From contig DATDGI010000441.1 of the NCBI GenBank assembly GCA_036522155.1, forward strand, positions 1 to 14,559: a stretch of 14,559 bases of DNA, written 5' to 3'. Shown here piece after piece: positions 6,300 to 12,042 of the stretch (position 1 is its first letter; every line of letters begins with the position of its first letter). The position numbers and the translations under genes are program-made. The DNA is from UBA9676 sp036522155. Its GTDB lineage: Bacteria > Actinomycetota > Actinomycetes > Streptosporangiales > Streptosporangiaceae. A model generated the notes under the pieces. That model was not told the origin of the DNA. It made no database searches and saw nothing but the letters and a program-made list of their open reading frames with translations.

Positions 6300-7460
6300 C
6301 TAGCGCAGCCCGGGGCGCTTGGCCAGCGCCGTCTGGATGATCCGGTCCCACAGCTGCGGGGCCGGCAGCCCGGTCGCCGCCCACATGAGCGGGAAGGCCG
6401 AGGCCGAGGTCATCCCGGGCATCGTGTTGATCTCGTTCAGCACGATCTCGCCCGCCGGGGTGTAGAAGAAGTCCACCCGGGCCAGCCCCTCGCACGACAC
6501 CGCCTCGAAGGCGGCACAGGCCAGCCGCCGGATCTCGGCGATGGCGCCGTCGCTGATCGGCGGCGGGATGGCCATCGTGGTGTCGGCCTCCAGGTACTTG
6601 GCCTGGAAGTCATAGAAGTCGGCACCCCCGCCCACCACCACCTGGGCCGGGATGCTCGCATCCGGCGGGCCGCCCGCTATCCCCTCCAGCACCGCGCACT
6701 CGATCTCCATGCCCGGCACCGCCGCCTCCACCAGCACCTTCGGGTCGTGCCCGCGGGCGGCCTCGATCGCCTCCTCCAGCCCGGCCAGCCCGTCCTGGCT
6801 GGTCACCCGGGTGGTGCCGATGCTTGACCCGCCCCGGGCTGGCTTGACGAACACCGGCCAGCCGAGCTCACCGATCTCGTCAAGCACCCGCTTGCGCTCG
6901 GTGGTGGATGGCGCAGCGGCCGCGCCCTGCGGATGCCAGTCCCGGTCCCTGACCACCACGTACCGCCCGACCGGCAGGCCCCGCGCCGCGAAGATCAGCT
7001 TCATGTACTCCTTGTCCATGCCCGCCGCGCTGGCGAACACCCCGGCGCCGGCGTAGCACGTCCCGGCCATCTCCAGCAGCCCCTGGATCGTGCCGTCCTC
7101 GCCGTAGGCGCCGTGCAGCAGCGGCAGCACCACGTCCACCTCGCCCAGGCTGCGGGGGACCTCCCCGGGCGCGGTGACGACCAGGCCGCGAGTGGCCGGA
7201 TCCAGCCGGGCGGCGATCTCGCGGCCCGGGTCCGCCATCGCCTCCACCGACGGCAGTTCGCCGCCGGTGATGGCCAGCCGGCCGGGGTCGTCCGGGGCCA
7301 GCACCCAGCGGCCGTCCCGGGCGATGCCGACGGGCACGACCTCGTAGCGGTCGCGGTCGAGGGCGCCGAGCACGTTCCCCGCGCCCAGGCAGGACACCGC
7401 GTGTTCCGGGCTCCGGCCGCCGAACACGACCGCGACCCTGATCTTGCGCTGCTCGTTCAG
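6300..7460 (-). CDS. ddl: D-alanine--D-alanine ligase
   Basis: Ddl joins two D-alanines with ATP to make the dipeptide end of the peptidoglycan stem. The 386-residue protein has the N-terminal FGGRSPEHAVS (residues 13-23), LLHGAYGEDGTIQG (114-127), the ATP-grasp loop FVKPARGGSSIGTTR (204-218), EIECAVLEG (252-260) and the C-terminal NEINTMPGMT (342-351), which binds magnesium and substrate. The omega-loop FYDFQAKY (282-289) keeps the Tyr and Lys of D-Ala-D-Ala ligases, not the His of VanA-type D-Ala-D-Lac enzymes. The start is unusual: no ATG, GTG or TTG lies near the conserved N-terminus. CTG at 7460 stands seven bases after AGGAG and is my choice. The alternative is a GTG at 7502 with no Shine-Dalgarno, which gives 14 more residues. 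Confidence 0.95.
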   Translation of the reverse strand: MNEQRKIRVAVVFGGRSPEHAVSCLGAGNVLGALDRDRYEVVPVGIARDGRWVLAPDDPGRLAITGGELPSVEAMADPGREIAARLDPATRGLVVTAPGEVPRSLGEVDVVLPLLHGAYGEDGTIQGLLEMAGTCYAGAGVFASAAGMDKEYMKLIFAARGLPVGRYVVVRDRDWHPQGAAAAPSTTERKRVLDEIGELGWPVFVKPARGGSSIGTTRVTSQDGLAGLEEAIEAARGHDPKVLVEAAVPGMEIECAVLEGIAGGPPDASIPAQVVVGGGADFYDFQAKYLEADTTMAIPPPISDGAIAEIRRLACAAFEAVSCEGLARVDFFYTPAGEIVLNEINTMPGMTSASAFPLMWAATGLPAPQLWDRIIQTALAKRPGLR

Positions 7461-7475
7461 TGTCGTTCTCCTCTC
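7458..7475 (-). promoter_or_regulatory. ribosome binding site that points to a CTG start for ddl
   Basis: On the minus strand the sequence reads GAGAGGAGA-ACGACA-CTG, with a strong AGGAG core seven bases before CTG. It lies in the 53-base gpsA-ddl gap, and the only other in-frame start, GTG at 7502, lacks such a site. Confidence 0.55.
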
Positions 7476-7513
7476 GGGGAGTCCTGGCGGCGCCGGGCGC
7501 ACCGGCGGACTGG

Positions 7514-8518
7514 TCAGATGCCGTAGCGCTCCGGCTTGGCCGAGCGCGAGGCCAGCAGTATGACCGCCTCCGCCACCCCGATCCGGCCCTGGGTGACCTC
7601 GGCCACCACCTCGGTGATCGGCATCTCCACCCCGCGGGACCGGGCCAGTTCCAGCACCGGCCCGGCTGACTTCACGCCCTCGGTCACCTGCGACGCGCTC
7701 GGCGCGGCCTTCGCGAGCGGCATGCCACGGCCCAGGTTCTCGCCGAAGGTGCGGTTCCGCGACAGGGGCGAGCCGCAGGTGGCCACCAGGTCGCCCATCC
7801 CGGCCAGCCCGGCGAAGGTGTGCTGGTCGGCGCCCAAAGTGGTGCCCAGCCGGGCCATCTCGGCCAGGCCACGCGTGATCAGCATGGCCTTGGTGTTGTC
7901 GCCCAGCCCCATGCCGACCGCGATCCCCACCGCCAGGGCGATCACGTTCTTCACCGCCCCGCCCAGCTCGCAGCCGACCACGTCCGGGTTGGTATACGGC
8001 CGGAAGTACGGCGTGTGGCAGGCCTGCTGGAGATGCTTGGCGGTGGTGTCGTCGGTGCAGGCGACCACGGTGGCGGCGTGCTGGCGTTCGGCGATCTCCC
8101 GGGCCAGGTTCGGGCCGGTGATCACCGCGATCCGGTCCGGCCCGGCGCCGGTGATCTCGGCGATCACCTCGCTCATCCGCAGCCGGGTGCCGTGCTCGAT
8201 GCCCTTCATCAGGCTGACCAGCAGCGCGCCGGGCGGCAGCAGCGCGCCCCAGCCGGTCAGGTTCTGCCGCAGCGTCTGGGCCGGCACGGCCAGCACCACC
8301 AGGTCGGCGCCGCCCAGCGCGGCCGCCGGGTCGGCGGTCGCGCGCAGCGCGCTGGTCAGGGTGATCCCGGGCAGGTAGGCGGGGTTCTCGTGGCGCTCGT
8401 TGATCGCCTCGGCCAGTTCCGGGCGCCGCCCCCAGAGCACCGCCGGGGTACCGGCGTCGCAGAGCACCTGGGCGAAGGTGGTGCCCCACATGCCGGCCCC
8501 CATGACGGCCGCGGTCAC
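7514..8518 (-). CDS. gpsA: glycerol-3-phosphate dehydrogenase [NAD(P)+], GpsA
   Basis: GpsA reduces dihydroxyacetone phosphate to sn-glycerol 3-phosphate, the backbone of phospholipids. The 334-residue protein has the N-terminal nucleotide loop GAGMWGTTFA (residues 7-16), conserved SLMKGIE with Lys105, GPNLAREIA (135-143), the active-site Lys190 in ELGGAVKNVIA, and GLGDNTKAMLITRGLAEMAR in the C-terminal substrate domain, followed by GLAGMGDLVATC. Length is normal. The GTG start at 8518 overlaps the plsC stop as GTGA, so the two are translationally coupled. Pairing with the acyltransferase upstream makes sense because GpsA supplies the glycerol phosphate that is acylated. Confidence 0.97.
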   Translation of the reverse strand: MTAAVMGAGMWGTTFAQVLCDAGTPAVLWGRRPELAEAINERHENPAYLPGITLTSALRATADPAAALGGADLVVLAVPAQTLRQNLTGWGALLPPGALLVSLMKGIEHGTRLRMSEVIAEITGAGPDRIAVITGPNLAREIAERQHAATVVACTDDTTAKHLQQACHTPYFRPYTNPDVVGCELGGAVKNVIALAVGIAVGMGLGDNTKAMLITRGLAEMARLGTTLGADQHTFAGLAGMGDLVATCGSPLSRNRTFGENLGRGMPLAKAAPSASQVTEGVKSAGPVLELARSRGVEMPITEVVAEVTQGRIGVAEAVILLASRSAKPERYGI

Positions 8519-9315
8519 GCCTCGGCCGCCGCGGGGGGAGGAGGTTCGCCCGGAGGTTCCACTGGGCTGCCAGCGGTGTCAGGGCCGCGGCGGGCGGCGG
8601 CGGGATCGTAGGGCACGGCGGGGGCGGGCTCGCCGCGCAGCCGCGCGAGCAGCGCGGTGACGTCGGCCATGACCGCGGCGGTGGCACCCCGCAGCACCTC
8701 CCGGCCCATCGGCCGGCCCCTGTAGGCGGACAGGTCCACCGCCGGGCCGGCCAGCAGCTTGACCAGGTGGCGCGGGAACAGGTCAGGCTTCTTGCTGCCG
8801 TAGGGCAAGATCACCTGCGCGCCCCAGTGCGCGACCGGGATCACCGGGGCGCCGGTGACCAGGGCGAGCCGGGCGACGCCGGTCTTGCCCACCATCGGCC
8901 ACAGATCCGGGTCCCGGCTGGCGGTGCCCTCCGGGTAGACGATGACGCACTCGCCGTCGCGGAGCCGCTGCTCGGCCTCCTTGATTTCCTTCAGCACCAG
9001 CGCGGCGCCGGACTGCTCACGGTGCACCGGCAGCTGGCCGAGCTTGCGCAGGAACGGGCCGATCAGCCTGACGTCGAACGCCGGCGACTTGATCATGAAT
9101 GCCGGGTAGCGGCCCGCCTGGTGGACGAAGAACGCGACGGCCGCCCAGTCGGCGTAGGACAGGTGGTTGGGAGCGATGATCACGCCGCCCTCGCGGGGGA
9201 TGTGCTCCTGGCCGTGCCAGTCGCGCTTCATCATGGCCCGGAACAGCGTTGGCAGGAACAGCTCGGTGCCGCGCCGCCAGGCAGGCGAGTAGGGCAGGTC
9301 CGCTCGCGTGCTCAT
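8515..9315 (-). CDS. plsC: 1-acyl-sn-glycerol-3-phosphate acyltransferase family protein, PlsC-like
   Basis: PlsC-type enzymes transfer an acyl chain to lysophosphatidic acid at the inner face of the cytoplasmic membrane. The 266-residue protein has the catalytic NHLSYAD (residues 50-56, the HX4D box), the substrate block MIKSPAFDV followed by LGQLPVHREQSG, and YPEGTASRD (127-135, the EGT block), then PVIPVAHWG. Residues 230-266 are a loose tail rich in Pro, Ala and Glu. The ATG at 9315 has GGGAG nine bases upstream. A 23-base imperfect duplication spans this start region and creates an upstream mini-ORF. It is the first gene of plsC-gpsA-ddl. The family call is firm; the exact acyl acceptor is inferred. 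Confidence 0.93.
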   Translation of the reverse strand: MSTRADLPYSPAWRRGTELFLPTLFRAMMKRDWHGQEHIPREGGVIIAPNHLSYADWAAVAFFVHQAGRYPAFMIKSPAFDVRLIGPFLRKLGQLPVHREQSGAALVLKEIKEAEQRLRDGECVIVYPEGTASRDPDLWPMVGKTGVARLALVTGAPVIPVAHWGAQVILPYGSKKPDLFPRHLVKLLAGPAVDLSAYRGRPMGREVLRGATAAVMADVTALLARLRGEPAPAVPYDPAAARRGPDTAGSPVEPPGEPPPPAAAEA

Positions 9316-9356
9316 CTGCCCCGTCTCCCGAACCTCATCTGGCCAGTCTCCCGGTT
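9311..9356. repeat. 23-base tandem duplication across the plsC start codon
   Basis: CTCATCTGCCCCGTCTCCCG (9311-9330) and CTCATCTGGCCAGTCTCCCG (9334-9353) match at 18 of 20 bases with a 23-base period. On the minus strand each copy carries GGGAG, nine bases, then ATG, so the duplication copied the ribosome binding site and start codon of plsC. Confidence 0.85.
9312..9338 (-). CDS. possible 8-codon upstream ORF before plsC
   Basis: The outer copy of the duplicated start region begins ATG (9338-9336) and reads MRFGRRGR, then stops at TGA (9314-9312), which overlaps the plsC start as ATGA. It has the same GGGAG spacing as plsC. It could be translated and couple ribosomes to plsC, or it may be a passive scar of the duplication. 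No function is implied by the peptide. Confidence 0.3.
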   Translation of the reverse strand: MRFGRRGR

Positions 9357-9388
9357 CGCGCGCCCCGGTGTCGAGGCAGGATCACGGT

Positions 9389-10063
9389 ATGCCCGCTCCG
9401 GCCACGGCACCACTTCGCTGGTCCCTGGTGGTTCCCGTCAAGGTACTGTCCCGGGCCAAAACCCGGCTGGCCGCCCTGGCCGGCCCGGACCGGCCCGCGC
9501 TGGCGCTGGCGATGGCGGCGGACACGGTGTCGGCGGCGCTGCGCTGCCCGGAGGTGGCCAGGGTGCTGGTGGTCACCGGCGACCGGCAGGCGGCGGCCGA
9601 ACTGAGCGGCCTGGGCGCGGTCATCGTCGCCGAACGGCCCGGCCGGGGGCTCAACCCGGCACTGCGCCAGGGTGCGGCCCAGGCCGGTGCCCGCTGGCCG
9701 CGGTCGGGGGTGGCCGCTCTCGCCGCCGACCTGCCCGCGCTGCGCCCGGCCGAACTGGGTGGCGCCCTGCGGGCGGCGGCAGGCTGGCCGGAGGCGTTCG
9801 TGCCGGATGCCGCCGGTTCCGGCACCACCTTGTACGCGGTCCGTCCCGGGACCGCGTTCCGGCCGAGGTTTGGCCCGGGCTCGGCCGCGCGGCACCAGGC
9901 GGCGGGCGCCGTCCCGCTCACCCAGCCCGGCCTGGCCAGCCTGCGCTGTGACGTGGACGAGCCCGCCGACCTGGCGGGCGCGGGCCAGCTCGGCCTCGGA
10001 TCCCGCACCGCCGCCCTGGCCGCCCGGCTGGCCCCTCGCCCGACCCGCGCTGACCCCGCCTGA
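9389..10063 (+). CDS. cofC: CofC/FbiD-type guanylyltransferase of coenzyme F420 biosynthesis
   Basis: CofC (FbiD in mycobacteria) uses GTP to activate 2-phospho-L-lactate or phosphoenolpyruvate, making the donor that is joined to the deazaflavin Fo in F420 synthesis. The 224-residue protein shows the nucleotidyltransferase start SLVVPVKVLSRAKTRLA (residues 12-28), VVTGDR (61-66), ERPGRGLNPALRQG (82-95), LAADLPALRP (111-120) with the metal-binding Asp, DAAGSGTTLYAV (140-151), FGPGSAARH (161-169) and CDVDEPADLAGA near the end. I place the start at ATG 9389, where similarity begins. A weak CAGGAT ends six bases before it, so the message might be leaderless, but this is unsure. It diverges from plsC. 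The substrate (phospholactate or phosphoenolpyruvate) cannot be read from sequence. Confidence 0.93.
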   Translation: MPAPATAPLRWSLVVPVKVLSRAKTRLAALAGPDRPALALAMAADTVSAALRCPEVARVLVVTGDRQAAAELSGLGAVIVAERPGRGLNPALRQGAAQAGARWPRSGVAALAADLPALRPAELGGALRAAAGWPEAFVPDAAGSGTTLYAVRPGTAFRPRFGPGSAARHQAAGAVPLTQPGLASLRCDVDEPADLAGAGQLGLGSRTAALAARLAPRPTRADPA

Positions 10064-10120
10064 CTCCCCGCTGACCCGGCCTGACTCCCCGCTGACCCCG
10101 CCTGACTCCCCGCTGACCCG
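10050..10120. repeat. 21-base tandem repeats at the end of cofC
   Basis: Three copies of CTGACCCCGCCTGACTCCCCG (10050-10070, 10071-10091, 10092-10112; the middle copy has one change) are followed by a partial fourth copy. The first copy contains the cofC stop TGA (10061-10063), and each full copy repeats that stop in the same frame. The array fills most of the convergent gap between cofC and the PH-domain gene. Confidence 0.9.
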
Positions 10121-10156
10121 CCGGACGCCGGCTCGGCCGTGCTGGACCCACAGGGC

Positions 10157-10807
10157 CTAAAACCCCGGATCGTCCCCCGGACGCTCCGGGGGCGGCCATG
10201 AAGGCCTCGGAGGCCCAGACGGCCCCTGCGGTCCCCGCGGCCCTGGAGGACCCGGCGGCCCAGGAGGCCCTTGAGATCCCCCATCCGCAGGCTTATTCGG
10301 AAAGATCAGGGCGAGTATCTCCTGGTACATCTGCGATGGGTAAGGCACGGGCCGGACACGGCTCAGTGCCTGGTCCTGCCCGGCGGATTCGACGATGAAC
10401 TCGGCGTACCCAAATATGTGGCCGAAGGTGGTCTGATTCAGCCTCATGTCGGTCACCTTCGCGAGCGGCATCATCCCGACGTCTGTGTCAAGCAGGCTGG
10501 TGATCAGCATCAGCCGGTTCTCGGTGACGACGAAGTACCTCCGCCACCAGGTGAGGAGCCTCCAGCTCTGCCACAGGAACACCACGCCCCACAGGATCCA
10601 GACCAATTTCACGATCCCGCTATCGCCGGGTGGGGCTGCCCCAGCCACGAAGCCTGCGCCAATCAGGCTAGCCACGATCACGAACACCGGGCGGAGGATC
10701 GCTATCGGATGCATCCGCACACTGACGACCACGTTCTCAGTCGGCATGAGGTACTGGCTGACCACGCGGCTGGGCAGGCCAGAAACATTGATCATCCGCC
10801 CCCACAC
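10157..10807 (-). CDS. membrane PH-domain protein (bPH2/DUF304 type) with collagen-like C-terminal tail
   Basis: This 216-residue product starts with about 35 polar residues. Two hydrophobic helices follow (about 37-58 and 65-84), ending in aromatic and basic residues (SWRLLTWWRRYF), then a bacterial PH-like domain with RYFVVTENRLMLITSLLDTD, MMPLAKVTDMRLNQTTFG and AEFIVESAGQDQALSRV. This helix-helix-PH layout is that of YdbT/YdbS-like DUF304 proteins, whose roles are mostly unknown. Residues 180-200 are seven Gly-X-Y triplets (GPPGPPGPPGPRGPQGPSGP...), like a short collagen strand, then a Pro-rich end. The GTG at 10807 is chosen because TAGTGT (10819-10814) ends six bases before it, a leaderless layout; ATG 10795 behind GGGGGCGG is the alternative. 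The gene is less GC-rich than its neighbours. Confidence 0.8.
   Translation of the reverse strand: MWGRMINVSGLPSRVVSQYLMPTENVVVSVRMHPIAILRPVFVIVASLIGAGFVAGAAPPGDSGIVKLVWILWGVVFLWQSWRLLTWWRRYFVVTENRLMLITSLLDTDVGMMPLAKVTDMRLNQTTFGHIFGYAEFIVESAGQDQALSRVRPVPYPSQMYQEILALIFPNKPADGGSQGPPGPPGPPGPRGPQGPSGPPRPSWPPPERPGDDPGF
10174..10192 (-). terminator. hairpin within the 3' end of the PH-domain gene, possible terminator
   Basis: CCCCCGGA (10174-10181) and TCCGGGGG (10185-10192) form a perfect 8-base stem around CGC. On the minus strand GGTTTTAGG follows, so a short T-run coincides with the stop codon of the gene. The stem lies in coding sequence for the Pro-rich tail, so its termination role is tentative. 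Confidence 0.35.
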
Positions 10808-10813
10808 AAACCC

Positions 10814-10819
10814 ACACTA
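10814..10819 (-). promoter_or_regulatory. -10 box for a possibly leaderless PH-domain transcript
   Basis: On the minus strand TAGTGT fits TANNNT and ends six bases before the GTG at 10807, the spacing expected when transcription starts on the first base of the start codon. The -35 region (GGTTTA, 17 bases upstream) is weak. Confidence 0.35.
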
Positions 10820-10969
10820 ACCCCGCCCTGCGCAGCTAAACCATCCTTAAGCGGTCTGCATCTCCCCTGGATTAACCCCGGCGCCCGCACCGCGACCGGT
10901 ACCACACCAACCGGCACTGCGGTGCCTGGCTAGACGTAGACGTTTCCTGGCTGCCAGGCCCTGCATTAG

Positions 10970-11599
10970 CTAGCTTGCCGGCACGTCGCCGGGTGTCGTC
11001 GCGTCGCTGGGTGGCGTCGCGCCGCCAGTCGCCGTCGCGTCGCTGGGTGGCGCCGCGCCGCCAGTCGCCGTCGCGTCGCCGGGTGGTGTCCACGGTGCGC
11101 TGCCGTCATAAGCGAAGGGCTCCGCGCCCAGCTGGCGGACATACCAGGCCCTCAGCGCCTGGATGCGGCGGTAGAACTCCGAATCGTCGGCTATCTGAGC
11201 CTGTTCGAAGCGAAGAACGTCCAGCCAGGACAGCAGTGCATTGGCGTTGGCAGCCTCGGTCTTGGCGGCTTGGGCACGCTCGGTCGGCCGCAGGGCAGCC
11301 CCGGCGGCACCGATCGCAGTTGATGCGAAACCCACGATGATGATCGTGTTTCGCAGTGTGCCGGACAGGGTGCCAGATGTCGCCAGGGTCAGGGCCGTGG
11401 CGGCGAAGGCGGAACCTGCTGCCGCGGCGATGACCAGGATGGGCGCCCACCATCCGGCGCGCCTGGCGGCGCGTGTCGCTGTGGTGTATCGCCTCTGGAA
11501 GAGGCGTTCCAGACCTCCGAGCGCCTGTAGCCGTGGTGGCCCTGGCTGGTCAGAAGATGGCGGCGTGACTGCCGCTTGCGTATCAGCACCTGTGGTCAT
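10970..11599 (-). CDS. two-transmembrane-helix protein, SLATT/DUF4231-like, with repeat-encoded tail
   Basis: I do not firmly recognise this 209-residue protein. An Ala/Pro-rich start is followed by a basic amphipathic segment LERLFQRRYTTATRAARRA (30-48), two hydrophobic helices (about 50-73 and 84-104), then a soluble helical part with LSWLDVLRFEQAQIADDSEF and RRIQALRAWYVRQLG (144-158). That order recalls SLATT/DUF4231 two-helix proteins, some of which are pore-forming effectors paired with nucleotide-sensing partners; no such partner is seen here. Residues 170-209 are repeats of the type ATATGGAAPPSD encoded by 36-base DNA repeats. The ATG at 11599 is chosen because GGGGGGG stands five bases upstream; ATG 11629 has no such site. 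It is upstream of the PH-domain gene with a 162-base gap. Confidence 0.6.
   Translation of the reverse strand: MTTGADTQAAVTPPSSDQPGPPRLQALGGLERLFQRRYTTATRAARRAGWWAPILVIAAAAGSAFAATALTLATSGTLSGTLRNTIIIVGFASTAIGAAGAALRPTERAQAAKTEAANANALLSWLDVLRFEQAQIADDSEFYRRIQALRAWYVRQLGAEPFAYDGSAPWTPPGDATATGGAAPPSDATATGGATPPSDATTPGDVPAS
10998..11093. repeat. 36-base in-frame tandem repeats in the two-helix protein gene
   Basis: Two copies at 10998-11033 and 11034-11069 differ at a single base, and a partial third copy begins at 11070. Because 36 is a multiple of three, the array codes on the minus strand for a 12-residue repeat (ATATGGA-A/T-PPSD) and can grow or shrink without a frameshift. Confidence 0.9.
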
Positions 11600-11785
11600 G
11601 GTTGCCCCCCCGACCGGGATCGCGGTCATCTGCGTCAGGCATACACCGCCAGCTGGACCGGAAAGGCGGAAACGGTGAACAGCGGGCCAACCGGGAAGGC
11701 GCGGGTGTGCTAACGCGCGCGGGCCACCATCGACCGCGGAGTGCCATCGCGGCCGGACGGACCGGACGCGGGCCAAGGAGAGGAC

Positions 11786-11803
11786 GGCAGGTCAGGGCCT
11801 GCC
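11786..11803 (-). terminator. hairpin just past the Lrp-like gene
   Basis: GGCAGG (11786-11791) pairs perfectly with CCTGCC (11798-11803) around a 6-base loop. It begins five bases after the stop of the minus-strand Lrp-like gene. There is no T-run. The place fits a terminator of the GC-rich type. Confidence 0.4.
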
Positions 11804-11808
11804 TTGGG

Positions 11809-12042
11809 TCAAATGTGAACGATGGGGCAGGTGAGGGTGCGGGTGATGCCGGGGACGGCCTGGATCTGGGCGACCACCAGGCGGCCGAGGTCGTCGACGT
11901 TCTCCGCCTCCGCCCGGACGATCACGTCATAAGGGCCGGTGACGTCCTCGGCCAGCGTTACCCCGGAGATCGCGGCGATGTGAACAGCGACCTCAGCGGC
12001 CTTCCCGACCTCTGTCTGCACGAGGATGTATGCCTGCACCAT
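11809..12042 (-). CDS. stand-alone Lrp/AsnC ligand-binding (RAM) domain protein
   Basis: The 77-residue protein is a single RAM/AsnC ligand-binding domain: MVQAYILVQTEVGKAAEVA, then ISGVTLAEDVTGPYDVIVRA and GRLVVAQIQAVPGITRTLTC. It lacks the N-terminal helix-turn-helix of full Lrp regulators, so it cannot bind DNA by itself in the usual way. The family is known to bind small molecules, often amino acids, and to assemble in rings. The pattern G-x-YD-V-I-V is the conserved core strand. GGAGG about six bases before ATG 12042 is a strong Shine-Dalgarno. The gene diverges from thiL and has a hairpin after its stop. It may sense an amino acid for a partner encoded elsewhere; this is inference. Confidence 0.88.
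   Translation of the reverse strand: MVQAYILVQTEVGKAAEVAVHIAAISGVTLAEDVTGPYDVIVRAEAENVDDLGRLVVAQIQAVPGITRTLTCPIVHI

Noticed and set aside
7461..8687. ddl frame extended upstream to 795 residues as a possible fusion protein
   Set aside because: The extra part is the out-of-frame reading of gpsA and plsC (Arg/Gly/Pro-rich), while gpsA itself is intact with GTGA coupling. It is not a fusion.
9672..10160. Plus-strand frame with SPLTRPDSPLTPPDSP repeats
   Set aside because: It is an alternate frame of cofC running into the 21-base repeats; the cofC frame has the enzyme motifs.
10913..10958. Small hairpins (GGCAC-TGCG-GTGCC and CCTGG-CTG-CCAGG) downstream of the two-helix gene
   Set aside because: Five-base stems are expected by chance at this GC content; no T-run or conservation evidence, so not called as terminators.
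11600..11776. N-terminal extension of the two-helix protein to 268 residues
   Set aside because: The extension is Arg/Pro-rich with no binding site at its start, whereas ATG 11599 follows a G-run at good spacing.
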